The notes: generated by a model from the letters alone, not told the origin. DNA of 64,000 nt from Rhizobium aethiopicum (GCF_014197535.1 NZ_JACIFV010000005.1:1-64000), one strand, 5' to 3'; shown: positions 18,687 through 28,326, numbered from the stretch's first letter. Program-made: numbers and translations.

Positions 18687-18718
18687 GATGGCGCTCCTAG
18701 GGGCGCCATCGCTTTTTC
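18687..18718. terminator. Terminator between the PRC-barrel and GGDEF/EAL genes
   Basis: GATGGCGC and GCGCCATC form an eight-base stem with further CC/GG pairing inside, followed by GCTTTTT on the plus strand. It serves the PRC-barrel gene and probably also the convergent gene. Confidence 0.75.
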
Positions 18719-18738
18719 TGATTGCATGTTGGGATTGC

Positions 18739-20103
18739 TTATGCGCTGACGCGCTCGGCGGGCGCCATATCGTAATAGTTCTCGTGCAGGAAGCGCAGCG
18801 TGGCGATGCCATCGGCCGGGCGGCCGAAATGGTAGCCCTGGCCCATGCCGCAGCCGAGCGTGCGCAGCTTCACCGCCTCGGCATAATCCTCGATGCCTTC
18901 GGCCACGACTTCCAGCTCCAAGCCTTCGCACATGGAAAGGATCGCCTTGATGATGTGTTCGGAGGCGCGATCGGAATTGATGCGCGAGACGAAGGCACGG
19001 TCGATCTTGATCTTGTCGAAGATGAAGTCACGCAGACGCCCTAGGCTCGACTGGCCCGTGCCGAAATCGTCGAGCGAGATGCGAACGCCGGCGGCGCGCA
19101 GATCGGCGATGATGCGGTGGGCGGTATCGGCCGAACCCATCACCGCCGTCTCGGTGATTTCCAGTTCCAGGCGATGCGGATCGAAGCCGACCCGGCCGAG
19201 GATCGACAGGATGCTGCCGCTCGTGCCGGGATCCATCAGCTGCGCCGAAGAGAGATTGAACGACAGAAAGAGTTCGCGCGGCCAGGATAGGGCTGCTTCA
19301 GCGGCCTTGCGAAGCAGGGCCTCCGACAGCGCGTCGATGAAACCGCGCTCTTCGGCGAGCGGCACGAAGACGCCGGGGGACACGAAACCGAGATCGGGAT
19401 CGTTCCAGCGGGCGAGCGCCTCGAAGCCGACGACCTGATTGTTGGCGAGCGAGACGATCGGCTGGAAATGAACATCGATGGCGTCGGAGATAATGGCGTT
19501 TCTGAGCGCCTGCTCCAGCTGTGTCGCGCGCTTCATCTCCTGGGCGATTTCACGCGAATAGACGGTGATCTGGCCGCGGCCGCGGCGTTTGGAACGATAG
19601 AGGGCGGTTTCGGCGCTCTTCAACAGTTCTTCGCAGTCCTCTCCGGCGAAGGGATAGATGGCGAAGCCGAGGGAGGCAGACAGACGCACATTGCGGTCGC
19701 CGAGGTCATAGGGCGCCGACAGCACCTCGCGGATCATCTGGCCGAATTTTTCGGCGCTCGCCCGCTCGAAGATTAACGGCAGCACGAAGGCGAATTCGTC
19801 ACCGTCGTGACGGGTGACCAGCGCCCCGTCCGGAATGCAGGCCCTGAGCCGATGGGCGACCTGGCAAAGGATCTCATCGCCGGCGGAGGAGCCAAAGAGA
19901 TCGTTGATCGGCTTGAAGCTGTCGAGATTGGCGATGCCGATGGTGAACGGAGCGGGATCGCTGGCGCGCTCGGCGGAGATCTGCAGCACCTTGTCGCGCA
20001 TGCGATTGCGGTTTCCCAACCCGGTCAGCGGATCGGTATAAGCCATCGCCTGAAGCTCATTGTGACTCACGGTCAAGGAAGCTGTTTCCGCCGATTTCAT
20101 CAT
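18739..20103 (-). CDS. c-di-GMP protein: degenerate GGDEF plus intact EAL domain
   Basis: The 454-residue protein has no membrane segment or sensor domain. Its GGDEF domain (about 20-185) reads DGDEF at residues 100-104 and NLDSFKPIND at the metal-binding loop, so the first Gly and a metal Asp are substituted, and no RxxD inhibitory site precedes it. The EAL domain (about 200-445) keeps FEALARW, SFNLSSAQL, LEITETAVM, LDDFGTGQSSL, IKIDRAF and VVAEGIED. It is therefore probably a c-di-GMP phosphodiesterase, with the GGDEF part perhaps a GTP-sensing module. A PAS/receiver gene lies next upstream on the same strand. Confidence 0.88.
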   Translation of the reverse strand: MMKSAETASLTVSHNELQAMAYTDPLTGLGNRNRMRDKVLQISAERASDPAPFTIGIANLDSFKPINDLFGSSAGDEILCQVAHRLRACIPDGALVTRHDGDEFAFVLPLIFERASAEKFGQMIREVLSAPYDLGDRNVRLSASLGFAIYPFAGEDCEELLKSAETALYRSKRRGRGQITVYSREIAQEMKRATQLEQALRNAIISDAIDVHFQPIVSLANNQVVGFEALARWNDPDLGFVSPGVFVPLAEERGFIDALSEALLRKAAEAALSWPRELFLSFNLSSAQLMDPGTSGSILSILGRVGFDPHRLELEITETAVMGSADTAHRIIADLRAAGVRISLDDFGTGQSSLGRLRDFIFDKIKIDRAFVSRINSDRASEHIIKAILSMCEGLELEVVAEGIEDYAEAVKLRTLGCGMGQGYHFGRPADGIATLRFLHENYYDMAPAERVSA

Positions 20104-20248
20104 CCAAACCCGAGCTTCCCTCCGCAGCCGGGGAGAGAATGACCGGCATTTCTTAACAATTCGCTAGTAAATCAGCTGCCTTGACGGGCTGATCTACCCC
20201 AGATTTGGGAGATTGCGGTATACGGGAGACGGCGACCGGACTTCCGTC

Positions 20249-21976
20249 TCATCCGTTCGCTCGAACCGGCGCAGCCCCTTCTGTCAAGAATTTCTGAAAT
20301 ATCGTCTCCAGCATGTCGGGACTGACGGGCTTCATGATGACGTCGTCCATGCCGGATTTGGCGCATTCGGCGCGATCGCGCTCGAAGGCCTGGGTCAGCA
20401 CGCCGATGATCGGAGTGCGGGCTGCGCCGCCGGCTTCTTCCATCTGGCGGATCAGGCGCGCCGCCTCGAAGCCGTTGAAGCCCGGCAGCGAAATGTCCAT
20501 CAGGACCACGCCGGGCCGGTGTTCGGCCCAGAGGCGCACGACTTCGTCGCCGGTCGCAGCGATCATATGACGATAGCCGAGGCCCTCGAGGATCTGTGAA
20601 AACACGATCTGATTGATATCGTTGTCTTCGGCGACGAGAACCTGCAGGCCGGCCGTATCGTCGGAAGTGCTGATTTCCCAATCCGCGTCCGCCCCGCCGC
20701 CGCTGTTGCGACTGTTGCGATTGAAATGGCGGGCGATCTGAAAGGTCAGCTCGTTGGCGATCTGGAAACCGTCCATGACGAGCGCCGGAATTCCGTATTG
20801 CTCGGAAAGCTCGAGGCAGCGCATGCCCATCTGATTGTCGATGATCAGCAGATCGAGCGAAATGCCCGAGGAGGTGGCGATTTCCAGAAACCGCTCCTCT
20901 TCATCCTCGCCGCGCACCGAGCAGGATTCGAAACCGTATTTCGTCAGCGTCCGCAGAGCGGCGGTCTCGGCGGCGAGGTCGGCGGTGACGACGAGAATCT
21001 TGCGGCCGGAGAAATTCTCCGGAACGATCGCCTCCATCGCCGCCGGCTCGCGGCGCTCCACCGCGCTCGGCACCGGCACATAGGCGCGGCGATAACTCTG
21101 GTTGGTGGAGGCGGTGATCGCCGAGGCGCGGTCGAACTCCTCGAGATCGGCGCCGTCGCGCGGCAGGTCCTGCATGGTCGACACCAGGAAATAGCGGCCG
21201 GGCTTGCCGATGCGGTGCTTGCGGCTGACGATGTCGCGCTCGATGCCGTCGCGGGAGATCTGCCGCTGGCGGGAGATCGACATCTCGCCGGTTTCCAGCA
21301 CGTGACGATCGCTTTCTTCGAAGCGCTTGGCGATCTCGGGTGAGAAGAGATCACCGCTCTTGCGCCCGAGCACCTCGTCGGCGCTCCTCTGGTATTTCTC
21401 GCAAAAGGCGAGGTTCACCGCGACATAGGTGAGGTTGCGATCCTTGACGAAAAGCGGGAACGGCAGGTTGTCGAGAATGTCTTCGGTGAGCTGCACCCGC
21501 TCCATGTCCGAGCGCCACTGCTCCTCGCGCTTCTTGTCCTCGGAAATGTCGGAGACGACGGTGACGCCGTAACCGCCCGGCAGCCTGCGCTTGACGAAGC
21601 GGACCCAGCTGTCGGCGCCATGTCGCTCGACGGATTCGAAGCGTTCGCGCCAATGCGAGGCGATTTTCTGCGACAGCCAGTCCTCGCGGCTGAGCGAGCC
21701 GCTCTGCCTGATATATTGCTGACGAACGCCGGTATCGTAGATCGCGCCCAGGAAATCGCGCAGCCGGATGCCTGGCTTCAGCATCTCGGACGGCAGGGGG
21801 AAGAATTCGAGAATCTGGCGGCTTGCGAAGATCAGATGATCGTTCTTGTCGTAGATGATGAACGCTGCCGAAAGGCTGTCGCACACCGCATCGAAGAGCG
21901 CCGTCTGCAGATCGGCCCCGGCGAGAGTCCCGTCGGTCTCTGATGATGTGTCCGCCTTTTCGAAGCCGGCACTCAT
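20249..21976 (-). CDS. PAS-PAS-receiver-receiver signalling protein without kinase
   Basis: The 575-residue protein has two PAS-type domains (about 25-150 and 160-275), a degenerate receiver-like domain (about 315-415, starting GRKILVVTADLAAE) and a C-terminal receiver (about 444-565) with EDND acidic pair, phospho-acceptor Asp in VVLMDISLPG (about 494), Thr in GVLTQAF and Lys in VIMKP. No HisKA, HATPase or output domain is present. It may relay phosphate from a separate kinase. An in-frame ATG at 22039 would add 21 residues but lacks a ribosome site. The GGDEF/EAL gene follows on the same strand. Confidence 0.82.
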   Translation of the reverse strand: MSAGFEKADTSSETDGTLAGADLQTALFDAVCDSLSAAFIIYDKNDHLIFASRQILEFFPLPSEMLKPGIRLRDFLGAIYDTGVRQQYIRQSGSLSREDWLSQKIASHWRERFESVERHGADSWVRFVKRRLPGGYGVTVVSDISEDKKREEQWRSDMERVQLTEDILDNLPFPLFVKDRNLTYVAVNLAFCEKYQRSADEVLGRKSGDLFSPEIAKRFEESDRHVLETGEMSISRQRQISRDGIERDIVSRKHRIGKPGRYFLVSTMQDLPRDGADLEEFDRASAITASTNQSYRRAYVPVPSAVERREPAAMEAIVPENFSGRKILVVTADLAAETAALRTLTKYGFESCSVRGEDEEERFLEIATSSGISLDLLIIDNQMGMRCLELSEQYGIPALVMDGFQIANELTFQIARHFNRNSRNSGGGADADWEISTSDDTAGLQVLVAEDNDINQIVFSQILEGLGYRHMIAATGDEVVRLWAEHRPGVVLMDISLPGFNGFEAARLIRQMEEAGGAARTPIIGVLTQAFERDRAECAKSGMDDVIMKPVSPDMLETIFQKFLTEGAAPVRANG

Positions 21977-22158
21977 TCCATTTCGTCCCACATCTGTTCG
22001 ATTTCGCGGCTTCCGGAGGTGTGTGATTAGAAATGCCATTTTTCTGTTAAAACCGGCTTAACACTACCGATCCCCGAATTCGCGGGAGCCGCGGATCATA
22101 GTTCGCCAAGCGATCGGAAACCCCTTCCCTCCAGCCCGCGAATCCCCGAAAATAGCCC

Positions 22159-23991
22159 ATGGCCATCAGACAGCTTTCCGAAACGCTCATCAACCAGATC
22201 GCCGCCGGCGAAGTCATCGAACGGCCGGCGAGCGCTGCCAAGGAATTGATCGAAAACGCCCTCGATGCCGGGGCGACGCGCATCGAGATCGCCACGGCAG
22301 GCGGCGGCAAGGCGCTGCTGCGGGTCAGCGACAACGGCTCCGGCATGGACGCCGCCGATCTGGAACTGGCAATCAGGCGCCACTGCACCTCGAAGATCTC
22401 CGAGACGCTCGAGGATATTAGAACGCTCGGCTTCCGCGGCGAGGCGCTGCCTTCGATCGGGTCCGTGGCTAGGCTCAGCATCGCAAGCCGCAAGCGCGAC
22501 AGCGCCGGCGGCCACGAGGTCGCCGTTGCCGGCGGCAAGGTCCTGCATCTGCGGCCGGCCGCCGCCAATCCCGGCACGATCGTCGAAGTCCGCGACCTGT
22601 TCTTCGCCACGCCGGCGCGGCTTAAATTCCTGAAGACGGAAAGGGCCGAAGCCGGCGCCATTACCGAGATCGTCAAACGTATGGCGATCGCTTTCCCCGC
22701 CGTGCGCTTCGTGCTGTCCGGCTCGGACCGCGCGACGCTGGAATTTCCGGCAACGGGCGACGATCATCTGGCGCGCATGGCGCAGGTGCTCGGCAAGGAC
22801 TTCAGCGACAACGCCATTGCGCTCGACGCCGTGCGCGAGGAGATCTCGCTGACCGGCTTTGCCGGCGTGCCGACCTTCAATCGCGGCAACTCCGCCCATC
22901 AATATGCCTTCGTCAACGGCCGCCCGGTGCAGGACAAGCTGATCCTCTCGGCGATTCGCGGCGCTTATGCCGAGACGATCCCGTCCGGGCGCTATCCGGT
23001 GGCGGTGTTGTCGATCGCTCTCGATCCGGCCCTCGTCGACGTCAACGTGCATCCGGCCAAATCCGACGTGCGCTTCCGAGACCCAGGCCTGGTGCGCGGC
23101 CTGATCGTCGGCGCCATTCGCGAGGCGCTCGCGCGCGACGGCAGCCGGGCGGCAACGACCGGCGCGAGCGATATGCTGCGCGCCTTCCGCCCCGGTTTCC
23201 AGCCCTATGGGCAGCGGCCACAGGCGCCATGGTCGGCAGAGACCTCCCCTTCCCGCCCCTACCAGCCGGCGCCGGCTTTTTCCGAACGGCCGCAGGCATA
23301 CTTCGACGGCCTGTCGATGCCGACCGCGCGGGCCGAGCCGCAATTTTCTCCCGACCCCGTGTCTCCCGGCCCGGCCTCTCCTCGCCCGGCCGCCCCGGAA
23401 ACCATCGGACGTTATCCGCTCGGCGCGGCACGGGCGCAGATCCACGCCAATTACATCGTCGCCCAGACAGAGGACGGGCTCGTCATCGTCGACCAGCATG
23501 CGGCGCATGAGCGGCTGGTGTTCGAGGCGATGCGCAAGGCGCTGCATGCGAAACGGCTGGCCTCGCAGGTGCTGCTCATCCCCGAGATCGTCGACATTCC
23601 GGAAGAGGATTGCGACCGGCTGATGCTGCATGCGGCAGAGTTTGCCGAACTCGGTCTGGCGATCGAGCGCTTCGGCCCCGGTGCGATCGCGGTGCGCGAA
23701 ACGCCGGCCATGCTCGGCGAGGTCGACGCCCACGGCCTGATCCGCCAGCTTGCCGACGAGATTGCCGAATGGGATACGGCGTCCGGCCTGTCGGCCAAGC
23801 TCGAATATGTGGCGGCGACCATGGCCTGCCATGGATCGGTTCGCTCCGGCCGGCGGCTGCGGCCGGAGGAAATGAACGCGCTGCTGAGGGAAATGGAAGT
23901 GACGCCCGGCTCCGGCCAGTGCAATCACGGCCGACCTACCTATATCGAATTGAAGCTCAGCGATATCGAGCGGCTTTTCGGCAGAAGCTGA
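22159..23991 (+). CDS. mutL: DNA mismatch repair protein MutL
   Basis: MutL links mismatch recognition by MutS to strand incision. The 610-residue protein has the GHKL ATPase domain with [28 protein letters not shown] and [18 protein letters not shown], a Pro-rich linker (about 335-420), and a C-terminal dimerisation domain. The endonuclease motif DQHA-x2-E-x4-E is present as [12 protein letters not shown], as expected in bacteria without MutH, and late motifs [12 protein letters not shown] and [11 protein letters not shown] complete the site. It is divergent from the PAS-receiver gene. Confidence 0.97.
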   Translation: MAIRQLSETLINQIAAGEVIERPASAAKELIENALDAGATRIEIATAGGGKALLRVSDNGSGMDAADLELAIRRHCTSKISETLEDIRTLGFRGEALPSIGSVARLSIASRKRDSAGGHEVAVAGGKVLHLRPAAANPGTIVEVRDLFFATPARLKFLKTERAEAGAITEIVKRMAIAFPAVRFVLSGSDRATLEFPATGDDHLARMAQVLGKDFSDNAIALDAVREEISLTGFAGVPTFNRGNSAHQYAFVNGRPVQDKLILSAIRGAYAETIPSGRYPVAVLSIALDPALVDVNVHPAKSDVRFRDPGLVRGLIVGAIREALARDGSRAATTGASDMLRAFRPGFQPYGQRPQAPWSAETSPSRPYQPAPAFSERPQAYFDGLSMPTARAEPQFSPDPVSPGPASPRPAAPETIGRYPLGAARAQIHANYIVAQTEDGLVIVDQHAAHERLVFEAMRKALHAKRLASQVLLIPEIVDIPEEDCDRLMLHAAEFAELGLAIERFGPGAIAVRETPAMLGEVDAHGLIRQLADEIAEWDTASGLSAKLEYVAATMACHGSVRSGRRLRPEEMNALLREMEVTPGSGQCNHGRPTYIELKLSDIERLFGRS

Positions 23992-24058
23992 AAAAGCTGG
24001 CAAAGCCGTTCATGCGGGAGTATGGCAGACGGATGACAGACTGTAGGGAACGGAGCGC

Positions 24059-24289
24059 ATGAATTTGTTCGAAGGGCACGGAAACCGCGAGGCGAAGATC
24101 CGCTATCTCGACGGCGATTTCCAGATTCTCTCGCCCGGCTCCTACGTCGTCTGCGCGATGACCGGAAAAAACATCCCGCTCGACGAGCTGCGCTACTGGA
24201 GCGTCGCTCGCCAGGAGCCTTATGCAGACGTGATCTCGGCGATCGAAGCCGACAAACGCGCCGGCGTGCTGCCGAACCAGCGGCGTTAA
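24059..24289 (+). CDS. DUF2093 family small protein
   Basis: A 76-residue protein that matches the short DUF2093 family of alphaproteobacteria: KIRYLDGDFQILSPGSYVVCAMTGKNIPLDELRYWSV. It has no membrane segment. Function is unknown. It starts about 70 bases after mutL on the same strand. Confidence 0.85.
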   Translation: MNLFEGHGNREAKIRYLDGDFQILSPGSYVVCAMTGKNIPLDELRYWSVARQEPYADVISAIEADKRAGVLPNQRR

Positions 24290-24479
24290 GTGCCGGGCGC
24301 ACGCTCCGATTGGCGTTCGCGACGGTTGGGACTGAAGATCGTGCTCGGCCATTAATCGCATCCTGAGTCCGACAACGAGCAGCACGTTCGGCTCGCCCGG
24401 CGAAGGACGAGCCGCTTGCATGATCCGATGTGCGCAAGGCAAGGATGAGTTTGTAGCAAATTCCCCGAGAAGGAATAGC

Positions 24480-25397
24480 TCACTTAAATTTTGCCATGTT
24501 CTCCGGCGTCACGAGCGCCGCGCCGGAATCAATCAAAGACTCCACCTTCTCTCCACGAATTGACTTTACAAGCGCGTCCACACCGAGTTCGGCCATCTTG
24601 GTAGGAAACTGCGCCACCGACGCATCCTCGATTCCACTCTTCAGCGCTTCCTCTTCGCCGCAGCAGAAATCGAAACCGACCAGCACAATCTTGTCATTGG
24701 CAGTGCCAGCGTTCTTGATTGCGCGTGCCGCGCCAGCAGCCGGCGGGCCGCAAGCGGCATAAATCGCCTTCAGGTCTGGGTTTTTCGTCAACAGATCCTC
24801 GGCGACGCTGATCCCGAGTTCCTCGGTGCAGTTGGTCGCGCCTTTGCCGACGATCTTGACGTCAACCCCCTTCAGGCCTTCCAGCATACCCTTCACACGG
24901 TCATCAAGCGCTGGCACACCCGGCACGCCCTCAAGTATCCCAAGCGTGTCGCCGTCACGAAGAACGGTCTTGAGATATTCCCCGGCGATCTTGCCGGCGG
25001 CGAAGTTGTTGGTCGTGGCAAGCGCTGTCCTGCCGTTCCAATCCGGAATGTTGTTATCCATCAGCACGACCTTGATACCGGCCGCCACCGCCTTGTCCAG
25101 GGCCGTGGCCACGGTGGGATCGACGGGCGTGATGGCAATGCCCTGCACGCCTCGTGTCACCATCGACTCGATCTGCGCGATTTGGCCCTCGATGTCGGTT
25201 GCGGACGTACCTTGGCCGTAAATGATCTCGACTCCCGGATTTTTCTTGGCATAATCTTTCGCTGCGTTCTCCATTGTTGCGAAGAACGGTACAGGGAATT
25301 TGGTTATAAAGCCGAGCTTCACTGGCTCCTGCGCCAGTGACGGAACGACAGCGACGACCAGGATCGCAACGGCTCCCAGCACGGATTGCGGTTTCAT
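24480..25397 (-). CDS. Sugar ABC transporter substrate-binding protein (CUT2, RbsB-like)
   Basis: The 305-residue protein has a signal peptide (about 1-23, cut after SLAQ) and a periplasmic binding protein fold of the ribose/LacI type: KLGFITKFPVPFFATMENAAKDYA, the hinge AITPVDPTVATALDKAVAAGIKVVLMDNN, and LVGFDFCCGEEEALKSG. The substrate is unknown; ribose, xylose, autoinducer-2-like sugars or sugar alcohols are all possible. GGAGG lies seven bases before the ATG at 25397, so that start is used. It is the third gene of the permease-ATPase-binding protein operon. Confidence 0.88.
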   Translation of the reverse strand: MKPQSVLGAVAILVVAVVPSLAQEPVKLGFITKFPVPFFATMENAAKDYAKKNPGVEIIYGQGTSATDIEGQIAQIESMVTRGVQGIAITPVDPTVATALDKAVAAGIKVVLMDNNIPDWNGRTALATTNNFAAGKIAGEYLKTVLRDGDTLGILEGVPGVPALDDRVKGMLEGLKGVDVKIVGKGATNCTEELGISVAEDLLTKNPDLKAIYAACGPPAAGAARAIKNAGTANDKIVLVGFDFCCGEEEALKSGIEDASVAQFPTKMAELGVDALVKSIRGEKVESLIDSGAALVTPENMAKFK

Positions 25398-25475
25398 GAT
25401 TACACCTCCCATATCTCGACCACCCTCCTCTAGAGCGATCTCATTGTCCGCTGCCCGAACGAAGCAGCGATCTCG

Positions 25476-26240
25476 TTAAGCCTCTGCGCCGACGATCATC
25501 GCGACAATGTCCTGCTTGTTCGCTTCCGTTGGCTTCACTTCACCCACCTTGCGACCTTGCCGGAGGACAACCGCCCGGTCGGCGATTTCCACGACGTGCT
25601 CCATGTTGTGGGTAATGATGATCACGGCATTGCCGTCGGCTTTGAGCTGATTGATAATGTCAAGAACCTGGCGAGACTCGCGAAGGCCGAGAGCCGCGGT
25701 TGGCTCGTCAAGGATCACCAGTTTGCGCGCAAAAACAATGGCGCGTGCGACCGCGATCGCCTGCCGCTGTCCCCCAGACATCAGTGCGACCGGTGAGTCG
25801 AATTTCGGCAACTTAACCTTCAGGCGATCGATGACGCTCGCTGCTTCCCGCTTCATTTCGCCCGTGCTCAGAAAGCGCAGCGGACGCGGCAACCAGGAGG
25901 GGAAAGAGATTTCCCGACCGCAATAGAAATTCTGCACGGGGGTCAGATTGTCGAAAAGCGCCAGGTCCTGATAGACGGTTTCAATCCCGGCGCGGCGGGC
26001 GGCCGCCGTTGAATGAAGCGATACCGGAGCACCATCCACAAGGATCTCTCCTTCGTCGAGACTATGAAGCCCGCTGATGCATTTGACGAGTGTCGACTTG
26101 CCGGCGCCGTTGTCGCCCAGGAGAGCCGTTACCTCACCTGAATAAGCATCGAAACTTACATTTTTTAGGGCATGGATGGCACCAAAGCGCTTCTGGGCAT
26201 TTCGAACCGAAAGTGCCGGTGTGGTGGATGCCGGGTTCAT
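25476..26240 (-). CDS. Sugar ABC transporter ATPase (CUT2, single domain)
   Basis: The 254-residue protein is a single ABC domain rather than the double domain of RbsA, like the FrcA type. Walker A is GDNGAGKST, the signature is LMSGGQRQAIAVARA, Walker B is LVILDEP, and the H-loop lies in IIITHNMEHV. Its start overlaps the permease stop by four bases (ATGA), so the two are translationally coupled. It energises import of the sugar bound by the next gene's product. Confidence 0.92.
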   Translation of the reverse strand: MNPASTTPALSVRNAQKRFGAIHALKNVSFDAYSGEVTALLGDNGAGKSTLVKCISGLHSLDEGEILVDGAPVSLHSTAAARRAGIETVYQDLALFDNLTPVQNFYCGREISFPSWLPRPLRFLSTGEMKREAASVIDRLKVKLPKFDSPVALMSGGQRQAIAVARAIVFARKLVILDEPTAALGLRESRQVLDIINQLKADGNAVIIITHNMEHVVEIADRAVVLRQGRKVGEVKPTEANKQDIVAMIVGAEA

Positions 26241-27295
26241 TGCACTGCCGCCGATTGCAGCACGCGTGCGCGCGACTCGAGATGGTTACGAAGCACGTCA
26301 GCTTCGACGGCGATGACGATGACGAACCCAATCGCGATCATCTGAAAGAACACGTCGACGCCGAGAAGGTTAAGGGCATTGCGGATGACGCCGATCAACA
26401 CGGCGCCGATCAGCGCGTGACCGAGATGGCCTCGTCCGCCAAGGAAGCTGGCGCCGCCGATAATCACCGCAGCAATCGTGTCGAGTTCCAGGAGATTGCC
26501 GTAGATCGGCGAGGCGGCGCCGGTCCGGCCGGCGAGCAGCACCGCGCCGACACCGGCACAAAAGCCGGAAACGATGTAGGTCGAGAGCAGAACGCCCATG
26601 ACCGGTATACCCATGCTTCTTGCGGCGCTCGGCGAGCCGCCGACCGCATAGATCCACCGGCCGCAGACCATCGATTTCGTCAGGATCAAGAATAGAAACC
26701 CGAACATCCCGACGACGAGAAAGGAGTTGGGCACACCAAGAGTCGTAGCGCCACCGATTGCGGTCACGGCATCAGGCATCCCGCGTATGGTCGTGTGGCC
26801 GGGCGCCAATTCGAGTGCCAGACCGCGGCAAATGCTCAAGGTCGCAAGTGTAATGATAAAGGGGTGCGGCAGCCGGCCATAGACAAACACGAAACCGTTT
26901 ACCGCTCCGACAGCAGCTCCTGTCAGCAGCATGGCCGCAATGACGAGGAATGAGGAGTCAACCTGTTGGTAGACAAGTCCGCCGACGACCGTCGCCAGCG
27001 CAAGATTCGAACCGACAGACAGGTCGATGCCGCGCGTCAGGATGACCAGTTGCTGGCCCATTGCCACGACGGCGATCACTGCGGTCTGCGCCAGTATGTT
27101 TCCCAGGTTGGTGGGCTTTAGAAAAGCCGGGGTGACCAAGCTGACGACGGCGATGAGCATGATGAGGATCAGCAGTGGACCCAGGCTCAATAGCTTCAAT
27201 CCGAGCGCGATGCCGGAGCGTCTCGGATGGAAGGTTGCATCCTGCGAACCACCAGGCCGGGACGAATTCTGTGACAGAATCCTGGAGTCTTCCAA
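26237..27295 (-). CDS. Sugar ABC transporter permease (RbsC-like)
   Basis: The 352-residue membrane protein has about ten helices and the family landmarks VILTRGIDLSVGSNLAL, PHPFIITLATLSICRGLAL and AAVIIGGASFLGGRGHLGHALIGAVLIG. It begins with a polar stretch of about 35 residues. The predicted start is TTG, supported by GGAGG and AGGGGA just upstream; the first internal ATG would remove part of the first helix. It is the first gene of the operon, transcribed divergently from the regulator. Confidence 0.9.
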   Translation of the reverse strand: MEDSRILSQNSSRPGGSQDATFHPRRSGIALGLKLLSLGPLLILIMLIAVVSLVTPAFLKPTNLGNILAQTAVIAVVAMGQQLVILTRGIDLSVGSNLALATVVGGLVYQQVDSSFLVIAAMLLTGAAVGAVNGFVFVYGRLPHPFIITLATLSICRGLALELAPGHTTIRGMPDAVTAIGGATTLGVPNSFLVVGMFGFLFLILTKSMVCGRWIYAVGGSPSAARSMGIPVMGVLLSTYIVSGFCAGVGAVLLAGRTGAASPIYGNLLELDTIAAVIIGGASFLGGRGHLGHALIGAVLIGVIRNALNLLGVDVFFQMIAIGFVIVIAVEADVLRNHLESRARVLQSAAVQ

Positions 27296-27324
27296 ATTCC
27301 CCTAGCCTCCCCCGTTTTTTATAC

Positions 27325-27353
27325 ATAAGAAACATACGATACACGTACGTCAA
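27325..27353 (-). promoter_or_regulatory. Promoter of the ABC operon with overlapping palindrome
   Basis: On the minus strand TTGACG (27353-27348) and TCTTAT (27330-27325) are 17 bases apart. The perfect palindrome ACGTACGT (27343-27350) overlaps the -35 box and is a candidate regulator site in the short divergent gap. Confidence 0.4.
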
Positions 27354-27393
27354 CTTGTTTTTTATGGATAATGATCAGACCACGAGGAGCGTC

Positions 27394-28278
27394 ATGCGAA
27401 CGGATACGACTTTCAAGAGGGCGTTCAATGATATGATCGATATCCTCCGGACGCTCGATCCTGGAGAGGAATTGCCCTCCGAAAACGCGCTACGCGCCCA
27501 ACTGGGCGTGAGCAGGACAACGGTGCGGAAGGTGCTGGCAGGGATGTCCGCGCGCGGCATCATCATATCTGACGTGCACAGGCGGATCGTACATGAGCAG
27601 CCATCGCAGATCGATCGCTATCCGCAGGAAGAGACCCTGGCAATTTCGGAACAGGTCGAGACAAGCTTCATGGAATGGATGCTTCGGGGCGGTGCTTGCC
27701 CGGGCACAGAAATCAACGAGACGGAGTTAGGTCGGAAGTTCGGGGTCGCAACGACGATTATCCGTGAGTTTCTCAATCGATTTCAGAAATACGGGCTGAT
27801 CGAGAAGCGTCCGAATGCAGGCTGGGTCTTCAAAGGGTTCACCGCCAGTTTCGCGCTCGAATTGTTCGAGATCAGAGAGATGTTCGAAATGCGCTCTGCG
27901 CGGCTGTTCGCTGGCCTGCCCGACAGTTCGCCCGTCTGGAAGCAGATCCAATCCATGCGAGCTGCACATTTGGAGCTGCTCGCCGATATCGACAGCCGGT
28001 TTCAGGATTTCTCGGAATTGGACAGCCGATTCCACCGGCTGATTGGGGCAGTCGCCCCAAATCGGTTTATCGAAAGCTTTCAAGACGTGATCGCCATGGT
28101 CTTCCACTATCACTATCAGTGGAACAAGCGCGATGAACGCGCGCGCAACGAGGTCGCAATCGGGGAACATCTTGCGCTGATCGAAGCCCTCGAAAGTCGC
28201 GATATTGCGTTGATCGATCGCGCATGTCGATTGCATCTGACCTCCGCTCGCGAGACCTTGCTTCACTCGATCGCATGA
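27394..28278 (+). CDS. GntR-family regulator with two winged helices and FCD domain
   Basis: The 294-residue protein has a first GntR-type winged helix (about 5-65, LPSENALRAQLGVSRTTVRKVLAGMSARGII), a second complete one (about 80-145, INETELGRKFGVATTIIREFLNRFQKYGLI) and an FCD-type ligand domain (about 150-285) with FEIREMFEMRSARLF and FSELDSRFHRLIG. Normal FadR-subfamily members have one DNA-binding domain. It is divergent from the sugar ABC operon and likely represses it, with the transported sugar or its product as ligand. The ATG at 27394 follows GAGGAG by four bases; an ATG at 27364 is possible. Confidence 0.87.
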   Translation: MRTDTTFKRAFNDMIDILRTLDPGEELPSENALRAQLGVSRTTVRKVLAGMSARGIIISDVHRRIVHEQPSQIDRYPQEETLAISEQVETSFMEWMLRGGACPGTEINETELGRKFGVATTIIREFLNRFQKYGLIEKRPNAGWVFKGFTASFALELFEIREMFEMRSARLFAGLPDSSPVWKQIQSMRAAHLELLADIDSRFQDFSELDSRFHRLIGAVAPNRFIESFQDVIAMVFHYHYQWNKRDERARNEVAIGEHLALIEALESRDIALIDRACRLHLTSARETLLHSIA

Positions 28279-28326
28279 TCGCCTTGCAGGCAGATTTAGG
28301 CCGCCGAGATGTTTCGCAGCAGCCAG

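Noticed and set aside
22096..24003. A 635-codon frame antisense to mutL
   Set aside because: mutL on the plus strand is unmistakable; the antisense product is rich in Arg, His and Gly and has no recognisable family.
24290..24479. Gap at the border of the ABC islet searched for an attachment site or tRNA
   Set aside because: No tRNA-like fold, integrase fragment or direct repeat shared with the other border (28279-28326) was seen.
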